Origin: Rapana venosa
Lineage: Eukaryota > Mollusca > Gastropoda > Neogastropoda > Muricidae
Direction of reading: 5' to 3'
Length of the DNA: 64,000 nucleotides
NCBI GenBank assembly: GCA_028751875.1
Contig: CM054135.1
Coordinates: 1,782,560-1,846,559 of the forward strand
Positions 22,522 through 34,716 of this stretch are shown in pieces. The notes under the pieces are model-generated. The model searched no databases. It was not told the DNA's origin and saw only the letters and a list, made by a program, of their open reading frames with translations. Numbering within the stretch: position 1 is the first letter of the stretch; every line of letters begins with the position of its first letter. The translations under genes and the position numbers were made by a program.

Positions 22522-23127
22522 GGAAGAGCTTAACACTGCTGACCTCAAAGAGGAAAACCAAAATGATACACTAAATGACAGGTCACAGGTAGAGAATTCA
22601 AATAAGGAAAACACAGCCAACAGTGATGTTACTAACGATGAAGAAGATGACAACAACACTGACAACCAGGACGAAGACAAGTCAGTGACAGGTAATGATG
22701 ACATAGTAGAAAACAATGAGCGTATGTCCCAGGGTAACATGACAGGTATCATTGCAAAAGCTTGTGATGGAATAACAGGGACTGTAAACCAAAGACAAGA
22801 CACACAAAAATGACCCACAAGCTACAAGTGAAGAAGACCCAGAAGTAAACATGGGTCCAGATGACCTGACAGAGGAGACTATCCCAAAAAGGACATTGAG
22901 GCAGGGAGCAAGTAGTGACATTGACAGATGAACATGACTTGGGACATAAGAATGACAGTACTGATGCATGCAGCAGGTCTGATAAAGAGGGAGATCAGAC
23001 AGAAGGGTCTTCACCTTCTTCTCATGATTTGCGTCCAAGGCGGACTGCATCTAGCTCGCGTGCTGCAGAGCAGAGTCAGAGCAAAGCTGCTGCCAGATCA
23101 AAAAGTCAGAGCAGTATTGTTGACTAG
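22521..23127 (+). pseudogene. Acidic ORF1-like remnant of the I/Nimb-like LINE (copy 2)
   Basis: Begins directly after the L2 (ATT)n tail. Very acidic, Asn/Asp/Glu-rich (TNDEEDDNNTDNQDEDK, 22,630-22,680), then after a frameshift a basic Ser/Arg/Ala-rich end (SRAAEQSQSKAAARSKSQS, 23,060-23,115). No domain recognised. Position just upstream of the endonuclease suggests the C-terminal part of ORF1. Could also be low-complexity noise. Confidence 0.45.
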
Positions 23128-23324
23128 TTTAAAAAAGCAGGCTCTGCAAAGCAAGCAGGGGGTAGGCAGCGACCCCAACCTCACAGATGCCAGACTAAAA
23201 AGAATGGTGCCCCACACACCAACAGATAGGGAAACGGCCAGGCCACCGGACTTTGTAGTCAGTCCCCTGTATCAACATCTAGGATGGTAACGAGTCCTAA
23301 TGTACATAGTGTAAATATGCAATG

Positions 23325-26300
23325 TGCAAAATTTCTACATAACAATGTTAATGGACTTTTACAAAAGTTAGAAAATAGTGATTTTATTAATTTTCTAGTG
23401 TCTAACTGAAACTTTTGTAGCTTTTGATTTTGAATCAGCTTTATTTGATGACTTTATAATATTCACTTTCAAAGCAAGGAAGCTTTCCCATCAAGGAAGA
23501 TACTCTGGTGGAGTAATTGTAATGATAAGAAAATATTTTGCTGATTTTGTTACACGCATCCAGGTAGAACAAGAAAATACAGTAGTTTTACAAATAGACA
23601 GACACCTCTTTTCTACTGACAAAAACATAATTATGATTTGTTCATACATCCCAACGTACGATTCTTTGTTCTGGAAGTAAAAACATGGCATATATGGAAT
23701 TGAAGTACTACATCAATGTTTAGCAGATATATATGAACAACATGGTGATTTTTTCATTATGCTAAGTGGATATTTCAATGCAAGAACTGCAATGGAAAAG
23801 TATAGCTTTAATCGAGATAGCAGTGATTTCGAACAAATGTCATTTTCTGACTGTAATCATTATCCAAGGAAATCCCAAGATGCTAATATCAACAACTTTG
23901 GGGAACAACTAATTGAAATGTGTAATATGCATGACTGTATAATATTAACTGGCCTTAGTGCACCAGGTTTGGATGATAGTTGTACATTTTATTGGATATT
24001 CTGGTGAAAGTATGATGGACTACTTTATTGTGTCTGTGGAACTTTACTCATCTGTTCATATTTCATCTTTAGAAGTAGAGAGTATTGTAGAGTCAGACCA
24101 TTTACCAGTAAGTATGAAAGTAGAGTCAAGAGACAAGCAGGAAAGGGGTTGTATTAAAGAAAAACAAAATGAAAATAAAGTATGTGAAAAGTTCTTTGGA
24201 ATGAGCATATAGAGATGAGTTTATAAAGTCATGGGAGAACAAAGATATCCAAAATATAATGTTGATTTGCTATGAGGATTTAGAGAAAAATGTAGACAGT
24301 GCCCTTGATATATTTGTACATTGTCTTAAAGATTCAAGCAAATGTATGGTTAAACAAACTGGTTTCACAAAAGAAAAGATCACCATGGTTTGATGATGAG
24401 TGTAAAAGCATGAAAAAAGAAACTAGAAGAAAACTTAACCACTTTCGATGTACCAGGAAGGAAGAAGATAGAATTATTTATGTTGAAGCTAGAATGAGGT
24501 ATAAGCAGTTGCTAAAAGACAAGAAACTCACTTATAACAGGCAACAAATTGAAAAGTTAGCAAACGAGGCGAACAGTCCCTCTAGTTTTTGGAAGGAATT
24601 ACGTAGATTGGGTCTTGGAAATAAGAATAGAATTACAAACAACATTACCACAGATGACTGGTTTAACCACTTAAAAAAAATCTTTCAGGGTGACAATGAT
24701 GAATGTATTGATGAATGTGACATTATAAATGATTTATCCGAGGAAATAGACCACGTGTTAAAAAAAAAGATAGCAGAAGAAGAAGTTAGTCATGCTATTA
24801 GAAGACTGAAAAACAACAAAGCAAGGGCATTGATGAAATTTCTGCAGAAATGATAAAAAATGGTGGTCCAAAAGTAAATGTATTTCTGGTAAAGCTATTT
24901 CATGTAATTTTTGACCAAGGCATACACCCTCAAGAATGGTCTAAAGCCATAATTATTCCTCTGTATAAGAAGGGAGATCCTGAGAATGTTGATAATTATA
25001 GAGGAGTTTCTCTCTTAAGTATAGTATCTAAATGTTACACTACCATATTGAATGTTCGATTGTATCACTGGTTAGAAAGTAATAACCTAATCTCAGAATG
25101 TCAGGCAGGTTTTCGTCAAACATATTCTACAGTTGATCAGATATTTACTTTGTACGCCACCATTCAGAACTATATGACTAAGCCTTTGTAGATTTTAAAA
25201 AGGCCTTCGACACAGTTGAACATGACAGGTTATTACGTTATATCAAACAGCAAGGTGTAAAGGGTATTTTTTGTGTGCATCACTAGGGGCTATGTATAAG
25301 TCATTATCAGCATGCATACGAGCAAACTCTGAATTAACTAATATGTTTCAATCCCCCATGGGGGTAAGACAGGGATGTGTTTTAAGCCCTACTTTATTTT
25401 CTATGTTCATTAATCAGTTAGCAAACGTTATGAATGAAAAAGGTAAGCACGGTGCACAACTGTTTCCAGATATTTTTTTGTTGTTTATCTTGCTATTTGC
25501 TGATGACAAAGCATTAATGTCAACTACACCTACGGGGTTTACAAAATCAATTAAAGATCTTAAAACTTGTTGTGATAACATAAATTAAGTGTAAACAAGA
25601 CAATACAAGATTATGGTATTTAGGAAAAGAGGGCATTAGGAAAAGGGTGGAAAATGTTCTTTGATAATAAGAGATTAGAAGTAGTTGAAAGTTTTTTGCT
25701 ATTTAGGATTTAATTTACATCTATGATTAGCGCAAAGAGGGGGACATCACATTTGGTTACAAAGATAAAAAAGCAGTTACTCACTTAACAAAGTTTCTCA
25801 GAGGTGTAAAAAATGACAGTAAATACATTTTCAAAAAAGTTAGATACCAAAATCCAACCAATACTGTTATATTCAGCTGAAATTTGGGGATTGAAAAGAC
25901 TAGAGTATCTAGAAAATATACAGTTAATCGCTTGTAAAAGATTTTTAGGTGTTCCTGCCAAGACACAAAAAAAATGGTGTATGGAGATCTGGGGCAAGTA
26001 CCATTATATGTAAATAGGGGGTTTTTGCATGATAAGATTTTGGTTTAAAATTATTACATATGGATTGTGAAAGATTGCCACATAAAGCTTATTGTATGTT
26101 GTTCATCATCAACATCATCAGACCCGTGACCTTGGGGGTCGGAGGAGACACAAAAGGGGCGATGCCGTGGTAAGCCTCCTCCATCCATCTCGGTCCTCGG
26201 CTCTGCGCGGTAGTGCCGATCATTCATCCTGGTCCATTCTCTGATGTTGTCCATCCATTACTTGTTCTGTCTTCCCCTCTCTCTGCCACCTTCGAGTGTT

Positions 26301-29100
26301 CCCTGCAGTACTGTTTTGGCAGAGTGTTGGGCGGTGACGTGCCGAACCATGTCAGCTTTTTCTTCTTTACAATGGTGAAAGGGGTTCCTGGACCTGCCAG
26401 CCGTGTTATTTGACTCTTGACAAATTCATTGGTCTTCGTTCTCTCCAGGGTATGCCCAGTAGTTTTCATGGCATTTTGTTTCAAATGACTGGATTCGTTT
26501 TGCTGTTTCAGCAGTCAAGTCCAGGTTTCACTTCCGTACAGCAGGATAGTCTGAATTAGGGCTTTGTAAGTTATTTTTGATGGGAAACTGATCTCTTTAC
26601 TTTCCATATGGTGGTGAGTTTTGTCATGGAAGATGTTGCCATGGCTATTCTGACTTGATTTCTGTCGGTCGATCGCCCGTCCTTTGTAAGTGTAGCGCCA
26701 AGGTATTTAAAAGCGTCTACCTCCCCCAGTTGCGGGCCGTTCATGTAAATTTAGCAGTGGCTTTGCCGTGCTGTTCACAAGTACTTTACTTTTCTCTGAG
26801 TTTCACCTCCATCCCATATTTTCCCAGCTCTGTTCTAAATTTCTGGTCGTAAGATCTTGCAGCTCTGTGCTACTTCCGCCCATGAGGTCAATGTCATCAG
26901 CAAACCGCAATTTGTGGAGGGGTCTGCCCCCAATGGAGATGGTAGAGTGGAAGTCATGGAGGGTCTCTCTCATAATGTTTTCCAAGAACAGATTAAACAG
27001 GGCTCGAGATAACAGGCACCCTTTGTCGGACCCCAACTGTGGTTTTGAAGTAGTCTCCGACCTGATTGTTCAAAAAGACTGCACTGCTTGCAGTTTTGTA
27101 TAGTGCTTGAATGGTTTGCACTAGTCCTTCTTCATTGCAAACATTCTGAGGACCTGCCACAGGCCTTCGTGCCATACTCTGTCGAAAGCCTTCTTGAAGT
27201 CGATGAAGTTGGGGAAAACAGGTCTCCTGATTTTGAAAATGTTTTCCATCAGGATGTGGCAGTTAAAAATCTTTTCCGATTGTGCTCCTGCCTGCCCTGA
27301 ACCCAAGCTTGTTCCTCTGAAAGGGTGTTCTTCTCCCCTCCTTCTTTAGTCGATTCAAATAACTTTGAGCATGATCTTGCTGGGGTGGCTGATGAGGCTG
27401 ATTGTTCTATAGTTTTGGCATTGGCGTAAATTCCCCTTCTTGGGCAGGGGGGGTGGATGATGATTGTGTCCATTCTGTTGGCAAATGTTTTGTCTCCCAA
27501 ATCTTCTGACAGATTTGCTGTAACATGTGTGAGACTGTTTCGCCACCATGCTTGAGCAGCTCTGCTGGTATGTTGTCTGCTCCTGGGGACTTTCCCCATG
27601 GTAAGCTCGGATGGCTTCTTCCACTTATTCCCTCAGTATAGGTAATGGCGAGGGTGCTCTTGATGTTTCTGCTTTCTCTTCTATTATGCTCTTGCAGGTT
27701 GTATTGGGTAGTTGATAGTTTTGACAATACTCAGACCACCTGTTCAATGCAGATGAGCTTCTGTGAGGAGGTTTCCGGAGCTGTCTTCAATGACTGATGA
27801 TTTGGTTTGAAGGGCTTTGTGAGTTTCCTCAGGGTGTCGTATGCCTTTTTACTGTTGCCCACTTTCATGGGTTTTTTCGATCTAATCACATTGATCACTG
27901 ATCTACTTCTCTCTGGCCTTTAACATTGACTTCTTCACAAGATTGTTGGCCTCCCGGTATTCTTAGGGTTGGAAGACCTGGTTGGTTTTCAGTGCTCTTC
28001 TTTGTATCGCAGAGGTCCAAGATGTCAATGGAGTCCATGGGTGGTGTTATTCCTCTGACGACCGAGTACCCTCCTCTGCTGTTTCTCGGACTGCCTCATT
28101 AAAGTTGTTGGTGAGGGCATGATGTCATTGGGCCAGGAGGGTTAATGCCGCAAAACGTCCGCCAAATTTAGCTTGGAAAATGTCCTCGACCATCTGGATC
28201 TTTCAGTTGTTCACGTCAAATTTGATACGTGGGTTTGCAGGCTGTTTGTTTTTCTTCAGCTTCATTTTGAATACCAGCAGCACAAGGTCGTGGTCGCTGC
28301 CTATGTCAGCTCCAGGGTAGGTTCTTGTTCTGGCTCTGTTGATGCTGGATTTGAAGCGCCGTGGAGTTAAGATAAAATCTATTTGCCGTTTGGCGCATGC
28401 CATGTTGTCCTCTTTGACTGCTTGTGGGGATATAGAGTATTGGCAATGGTAAGTCTGTGGGTGCAGGCAAACTCCAGCAGGGCGTTTCCCCTGTCGTTGG
28501 TCTCTCCAGTTCCAAACTGAACAACTGTTCCGGCTCATTGGTTGTAAGAGTCAGGACCTACTTTGGCGTTAAAATCCCCTTGGATTATGATGGATGCCTC
28601 TTGTCCTTTTTAAGTTGTTAGAATTAGATAAAAAGGGCAAACATTGCGGGTCTCTAAAATCAAGTGAAATATTCGCATAACTGGGGTTTAATATCGTTGG
28701 TTTAAACCAAGGAGTAGGAGACATAAAATTTGTTAAAGTGCCTTTAAACAAAAACTTGTAGATTGGTATACCTAGGAAGACTGGCACCATCAGAGATCGC
28801 AGTAGATATGATAGTTACAGAAACTTTTAGATTGTTTTGAAAGAGAAAAAATAAAAATTAGTGAAATAGATACACACTGTTTTCGGTTGCAGTACTCAAG
28901 ACGATTGAAGCCTACACTAAGCAAAATAGACATTGCTATACTATTTCAAATGAAATGAGCATGCCCTGTTTTTAAAGACCAAAAAGAGAATGAAAAACAC
29001 TTTTTATTAATTGCCCGTCAGAAATTTGAACATAAGTTTCTTAAAAAAGCGAAGAGACTTCCTTTGCACGTCTATCAAAAGCACAATACTATGAAAACAT
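23325..29100 (+). pseudogene. I/Nimb-like LINE ORF2, copy 2, split by a minus-strand LINE
   Basis: Endonuclease blocks: NVNGLLQK (about 23,345), GGVIVMIRKYFADF (about 23,510), IIMICSYIP (about 23,630), a GYFNART that occupies the GDxN block (about 23,765) and ESDHLPVSMKVE (about 24,090). Linker SPWFDDECKSMKKE (24,380). RT: HPQEWSKAIIIPLYKKGDP, NYRGVSLLSIVSKCY, ECQAGFRQTYSTVDQIF, motif A DFKKAFDTVEHDRL (about 25,190), motif B MGVRQGCVLSPTLFSMFINQ and motif C LLFADDKALM (about 25,490). C-terminal IQPILLYSAEIWGLKR at 25,850. Interrupted at 26,104 and resumed near 28,620. Several stops and frameshifts; motif C is intact. Confidence 0.78.
26104..28611 (-). mobile_element. Minus-strand LINE (RTE/Ingi-like), copy 2
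   Basis: Same insertion as 14,803-17,295; left target duplication ATGTTGTT at 26,096-26,103, right one slightly corrupted (AAGTTGTT, 28,612-28,619). Minus-strand text includes QIDFILTPRRFKSSINRARTR (about 28,330-28,390), GADIGSDHDLVLLVFKMKLK, FIDFKKAFDRVWHEGLWQ (about 27,160-27,215), VGDYFKTTVGVRQ and LRFADDIDLMGGSSTELQDL (about 26,860-26,915). 5'-truncated at the endonuclease GDFN block. Confidence 0.8.
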
Positions 29101-29269
29101 AAATTTCCTTTCCCGCAAAGTTGCCCTTTGATTTTGGGGATAAACAGGAAAGGGGGCGGCAAAAGCAGGGGGGGCCCTGCCTTTGGAAAAAAGAAAACTT
29201 TCGGAAAGTTTGAGTGGGGACAGGGAAAGGGGATTTTTTTTTTCCCAAAAAAAAAAACAAAAAAGGGGT

Positions 29270-29640
29270 CTTAAAACGGAAAATTTCTCAACTTTTTTTT
29301 TTGGAAACCGGGGAGTAGGGCGTTAACGGCCAACTAAAAGGGGGAACCCAAAAACCACAAAAACCGTTTTAGAAAACTTTTTGGTTTTTTTTAAAGGGAA
29401 AAGAAAGGGAAATTTAAACACTTGGGGTTTTAAACTAAAGGCAAACCCCCCCAAAAAGAAATATAAAAAACCCTTTTTCCTGAATGAGCATGCCTTGGAA
29501 AAGCCAAAATGAGTTGAAGAAACTTTTTTTTAATTCCCCAAGAAACATGTTTTTGTGGGAACTTCTTTATGAAAACCCAAAACAGGGAAAAATAAACTTT
29601 TTTTTCGAACCAACAAAAAGGGGGTATTGAAAGTTTTTTA
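29270..29640 (+). repeat. Noisy third partial copy of the LINE 3' segment
   Basis: Words and spacing match 28,680-29,040 in the same orientation (GGAGTAGG, then AACTTTT-GATTGTTTT-like text, then GAGCATGCC and AACACTTTTTATTAATT-like text), but with heavy homopolymer inflation. Probably a further assembly stutter. Confidence 0.45.
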
Positions 29641-31094
29641 ATTGAGAAAAAATTTTTTTCAAAGCAAGCAAGGGAAAGAGGTAAAAAGTGGGGAGAAAAA
29701 GTAAAATTTTTTTTTCCCAAGGCCCCAAGAAAAGAAATCCCCCCCGAAGAGGGCCAACCCGGGGGCAGAAAAGGAAAAGTTAAGCCTTTCTCTCCCCCCC
29801 CCCTTTTTTTTTTTTCCCCCCCCTTTTTTTTTTTTTTTTCCCCCAAACTCCGGAACCCTTTTCCAAAAAAAAATTTTTGGCGGAAAAAGGGTTATTATTT
29901 CCCCCAACAAAAATTGGATCAAACCCAGATTAAAAAGGTGTTTGGAAATTGGGTTTGGGGGGAGGGAAGGGGAAAAAGAAAAGTAGGAAAAATATTAAAT
30001 GTTTTTAAAAATTTTATTTAAAGTGAAAAACCTAAAACCTTTTAAAATGGGGTTTTTTCATAAGGGGGGCAAAAAAAGGGTGTCCAGAGAAACCTTTCCC
30101 TTCCCCCCCCTGGCAGCCATTTGGGGGGCCGTGCCCCATCCCCCCCCCGCTTTTTTTGCAAATTCAAAAAACCCCCAGGGGGGGGCCAGGAAACCCAAAA
30201 TTTAAACCATTAAAATTAACTTGGAAAAATTTTACGGCCAAATGGGGGCAAAACGGGCCCACCCACCAAACCGGTTAACCCAAGCTCCGGGAAAAAAGGG
30301 CCTTAAAAAAAATTACCTTAAAGCTGGGGGAAAATAAGTCTCCCCCACAAAAAGGCTACCCCCGGGAAAACCCGGGCAAAAAAAATTTTTTTTTTTTTTT
30401 TTTCCGACCTTGGGCCCTTCCTCCCCCTCCTTCCCCTCCTTTCCCCTCCTCCCCTCTCCTCCTTTTTACCTTCCCCCCCAAACCTCCCATTTCTTTTTTC
30501 TCTCTTACTCCAAACCCCCCCCCCCCCTTTCCCCCCTCTCTCTTCCCCTTTTGGGGGGGAAACCTTCCTCCCTCCTTTCCCCCCCAATCCCTTTTCCTCT
30601 CTCTCCTCCTCTCTCTCCTCTCTTCTCTCCCCCCTCCTTCTCCTCTCATCTCTCCTCTCTCTCTCTCCCCCTTTTAAAAATATATTTTATTATAAAATTA
30701 AAATTATTAAAAGTGGGGGGGGGGGGGGGGGGGGGGGCCCTCTCCCCCATGTTAAAAAAAATTTGGTAGGAAAAAAATCTAAGTGATCAGGAACCGCACT
30801 TACATTGAGAAAACTGAGCTGCAGTTTAGTCTAAAGAGGGGTGATAGGTAAAAAGGGAAACCCCTTCCAAAATGTGGTTACAACGAAGTGGAGTATGCCA
30901 GTTTTTGGGGGTCAGGGGAAATGCCAAAAGAAAAAATGCTGTTGGGTTACCCTGAAAGGGGGTGGGAAAATAATGGACATTCCAATGAAAATCCAAAATT
31001 TTGGGGGTTGCCGTGAAAACAACAAATTGATAAAATTCACCAACTACAGAACAATACAAAACAAACGGGGGGGCAAGGGAAACCAGAGCAAGAA
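29641..31094. other. Low-quality sequence, homopolymer-rich, no gene
   Basis: Runs of T, C, A and G of 10-25 bases (for example G at 30,716-30,737) and pyrimidine tracts. ORFs rich in Gly/Lys/Arg or Ser/Pro/Phe are composition artefacts. Confidence 0.7.
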
Positions 31095-31532
31095 ATGAAT
31101 TGGTTCCAGAGGACAGGCGGGACAGGAGTGACATGGAAGACTGAGACAAGCGCCCAGTTAACGACGGAAACGAGCAGGACATACGTGCTGAAAAACCATG
31201 GGCAGAGTAAAAAGAAGATGCCCTTTGTCAAGAATGGTAAAAAAACCCCAGACAACCCTAATCAGACAGTATGGAAATTTCTTCAGCAAAAGCCTGAAAT
31301 GGGAACCCAAAACAAAACCCCACTGACAAATCCATGTTTTTTAATAGGCATGGCCCCTGAGCGACAGGCCAACCCTACAAATGGGCCTGCCGGCCCACCG
31401 GAAATGAAAAGATGTTCTGGTGCTTTTCGCAATGGGGGCCTGGGCTTATTTTTTTCCGAAGGATTTTTTGGGGGTGGTTGGAGTCGCTTGTTAACTTTCC
31501 CAGGGCAAAATGTTCCCCTTGAAGGGGAATAA
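31095..31532 (+). other. Unclassified ORF, 3' part overlaps a SINE
   Basis: 145 codons, polar (TETSAQLTTETSRTY, QSKKKMPFVKNGKK), no known motif. The last about 25 codons run into the minus-strand SINE fragment that starts at 31,455, so the ORF is not a conserved whole. It might be a decayed LINE ORF1 tail. The surrounding sequence quality is poor. Confidence 0.2.
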
Positions 31533-31592
31533 AAATCCGAGTCGTCAGATTGCGACCCCCCAATTTATTACACTATGCTATCCCGTCCCCCC
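31455..31592 (-). mobile_element. SINE A, head fragment
   Basis: Matches the head and core edge of the copy at 35.5 kb on the minus strand: the CCTTGAANGGGAAT B-box complement, GTCGTCAGATTGCGA and CTATCCCGTCCC end. Only the head-proximal 140 bases are recognisable. Confidence 0.6.
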
Positions 31593-33925
31593 TTTGGGTG
31601 TGTATTGCTGAATGGGGGGAAAAAAAGCTATATTTCCTAGGGGGGATTTTTGCATGTTTGTTGTATATAATTTAAAATTCCCCCAATTCCCTGGGTAACA
31701 TGTTTGAAATTTATTCCCTTTTCATTTTTTATTTCATTCAACCTCTATCCCCCCTTCCTGGTTTTGGCCGTGGCCTGGGCGAATCGCCTTTAAAACCCAA
31801 ATTAAAAGTTCGAGCCAAAGTTCTCTTGTTTGTCTTTTTCTGTTTTTTCTTTCTGTCTCTCTCCCCAATTCTCGCTCTGTCCCTGTCTGTCTTTGTCTGT
31901 CTCTCTGGCAGTTTTTTCGTATGCCTTAATTTTTGGTTTGCTTGTTATTTATAGCAAAATTTACAGTTGGAGGGGTTTGTGTTGGTGGTGTGGGTCAACC
32001 ATCTAAAAGGGTTCTCTTTTCCCTCCCCCTTTCTCCTTCCTCCTGTCTGTCTGCTCTTCCCTTTTCGTTTTTTTTTTTTCCTCCCTTTTCCCCTCTCTTT
32101 CTCCCTCTCTCTTCTCTTCTCTTTTTTTTCAGTATTCCCCTTTTATTTTTGAAGTATTATTTTTTAAATGTTTTGGTTTTTTAAAATTTTTAGTCCCCTT
32201 AAAAATTTCTTTTCTTTATCATACTTTTCCCAAAAGGCTTTCAATTTTTTATATCCTTTTTCAATAATTCCAATTCCCCTTTGGGAAAATTTTTGATGAG
32301 TTTTAACTGATTTGCCTATTTTCCAATTGTTGATTGATGCTTTTGTTGAGGGGGTTTTTTTAAAAGTTTATATAGGCTCTTTTTTGGCATTTTTTGCAAA
32401 CTTAATTGTTTGTTTTTGTAGTAAAGGTGTCCCAACCGTAAGGTTTAGGAGAACGAGGGGGGCCCTTTTCTTCTTAGGGCCCGTTTGAGGGGACGCCCAT
32501 TCCTCTCCCTTGTGTTTTTTTCCCTTCTTGACCCTTAAGAGGGCGGGTCCCCCATTTACAGCTGGGTGAAGGGGGAAATTTTAAATGAACCAAGTGCCAA
32601 ACGGTCACTCATCCAGGGGTAACCACGCCCGAGGCTGTTAACTTTGCTGGGGGGAAAGCATTTTGCCCCCCCGACCCCTGGGGTTTTCCCTGCCCCTTAT
32701 TGATAGTATTGTTAAAAAAAAGGTCTTAGTGGGGAGGGTTTGTCAGATTTTTGAAATCGGGTTTGTTTTTATGTGAGGGTAACCTGAAAAATTTCTCTCT
32801 GCCGTCAGTCTGTCTTTTTGGTCCTCTTTTCTCACTCTTTTTCCTTGCTGTTTCCCCCCTCTATTTTATGTAAAAATTTATTAAAACTTAATCAGTGTAT
32901 AAAGTTTTCTTGTTAAAGCTCGATTCTTTTAGAATTATGTGTTTAAGAACGAACTCTTTTTTTTAAATAGTTTTAACTCTATTTTTTTTTTTGAATTAAA
33001 TTTCAGGCAGATGGGATTTGTTTTTTAAAGATAACCTTTTTCCCCTTTTGAAAATCATGTTGTAATTGTTGTCTATCATCTATTATTTATCTATTGTTGT
33101 GTGGGGTTTTTTTTCTTTTTGGGGCTTTTTGATGGTCTTAATCAAGGAAAGGAGGGATAAAAATTTGGTTGTTTCTTCTGTTACCTTGACAAAAAAGATT
33201 TAAAAATCTCTCTCTCTTTCTTTATCTCCCCCCCCCCCCCTTTTTCCCCCCCCCCCCTCCCTCCTTCTCTCTCTTTTCTCTCTGCCACAACCCCCGTCTT
33301 TCAGGGTAGTGCTCTGTTGACACTGGCAGGTTCTGCCCGCGCAGTGGGGCCCTCCCAACAGTCTCTGTCACGGCGCGGGGGTTCCTGGTCCTTTTCTGCC
33401 CAAAAGCCCAAAACTGATCAAAAGAATCTCCCTTAAGTCAGAATGCGGTGGTATTTTTCGGGGGGGATGAAACGGTCCAAGCAAAGCTCATTATTTCTCA
33501 TCTATTTCTCATCAGAGAAATCATGCAAGTGTAGCAGGGAGTTTGCGTCCCAAGCAAGTCAGTGCCCCGTAATGTTAGCTGCCACGCTGGTCGTGATTTG
33601 AGGGAGAGTACCCATGAAAAATTAACTTATTTTTTGGGTTTATTAATGTGTGGGTGTTTGTATTCTATTTTTGGCCCTGGTAAATAGTTTTTCCATAGCC
33701 TTTTAAACCTTTTTTGGGGCAGCAAGGTCAGCTTACGTAAAAAAAAAAAAACTGCCACCTTTGTGTGATTCCCCAAAAAAAAACCATTTGGTCTGTCAGG
33801 AGAGAAAGAAGTAGGCCTTATTGCCGAAGTCAAATCGGTAACATTAAAAAGCCTAGGCCAAAATGGAAACACTGCTCAAACTTAGATGCAAAAATAAAAA
33901 GATGTGTCCGAGCTATCTTCAATTT
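31593..33925. other. No gene recognised; uneven-quality AT/T-rich sequence
   Basis: Long T and C runs; pyrimidine tracts at 31,850-31,880, 32,020-32,130 and 33,210-33,280. No motif-bearing ORF on either strand. Confidence 0.5.
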
Positions 33926-34612
33926 TTCCTCTCTGCAAAACCCTTTAAAAGCTGAAGAAAAAATTTTTTGTTTTGCTGCAGGAGAAACAGGAAAAAAACG
34001 TAAACGTGACCGTTTGAGGGATGATGTTCCGAGTCTGATTTGATATCCAGGACGGAACAGACAAGAACGATGTTCTCTTTAGTTTTGATGATGAGGATGA
34101 GCTCATTAAGGAATTAGATGATGAACTTGACATCGAGGAAGAAGAGGGCCGAAAATGTAGGCGTTGATTGCTAATGTGTTAACCAACGATTTTCCAAGAA
34201 AATCTCCGATAAGAAAGTTTAAAAAGCTGTCAGAAAAAAATCACAACTAGCAAATTGTGGAAAATTGTGTGTGCCGACAGTAAACAGTGAGGTATGGAAA
34301 GCAATGCCGACCAACACAAGGAAAAGTGATTTCTGATCGTGCACACACAATATCTAGTTTTGCTTGCTACAAGTGGTGTCACCAAAACAATGCACGTGAT
34401 TCGTGAGGCACAGCACAAAGAAAACCCTGGTCTTTTGAAAACTGTGGTTTTTCAACTGACTGATTCTGTAGCTCTGATTCGGCCATGCATTCCAAGACCT
34501 GTCTCTCAAACGATGGGCAGTATTAAAACCATGCCTTAACGCAGCCATTTCTGTTGGAATTTGTAGTGATGGTCATCCGGTTACTGACAATCTCTTTGGA
34601 GATAATTATTTT
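33926..34612 (+). pseudogene. Possible DIRS-like capsid/gag remnant
   Basis: A frameshifted plus-strand coding trace. First comes a basic KKRKRDRLRDD (33,990-34,020) and an acidic block FDDEDELIKELDDELDIEEEEG (34,085-34,150, split here by composition). Then LKTVVFQLTDSVALI (34,430-34,480) and, after a shift, LNAAISVGICSDGHPVTDNLFGDN (about 34,535-34,605). A block ending in PVT-x-LFGD after a helical ALIG-like segment is typical of the pre-RT region of DIRS-type elements and relatives. No RT or tyrosine recombinase was found nearby. Assignment tentative. Confidence 0.33.
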
Positions 34613-34716
34613 GTCTGCGTCTCTCAAAGAGGCCAAGGAATTAGATCGTTTAGGAGTGAGTATTTCTGGGTCCAGTGGGGCCAGGCTTTACAATGATTGG
34701 TCCCCAAAACAGTTTT

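Larger units (their letters stand above)
18352..29100. repeat. Copy 2 of the 10.8-kb duplicated block
   Basis: Starts at the first base after the gap with the L2 RT text of 7060 onward and stays collinear with copy 1 to about 29,100. The consensus is slightly cleaner in the first part and noisier after 28.6 kb. Confidence 0.92.

Noticed and set aside
7060..29100. Recent tandem segmental duplication
   Set aside because: The breakpoints coincide exactly with an arbitrary 500-N gap and the differences are mostly homopolymer indels, which favours an assembly overlap. Kept as a finding to be tested.
30318..30769. Gly/Arg/Lys-rich ORFs resembling RGG proteins
   Set aside because: They arise from poly-G, poly-A and polypyrimidine runs in unreliable consensus.
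31095..31455. Novel gene
   Set aside because: A polar ORF without motifs in a noisy region, whose 3' end runs into a SINE. Listed only as unclassified.
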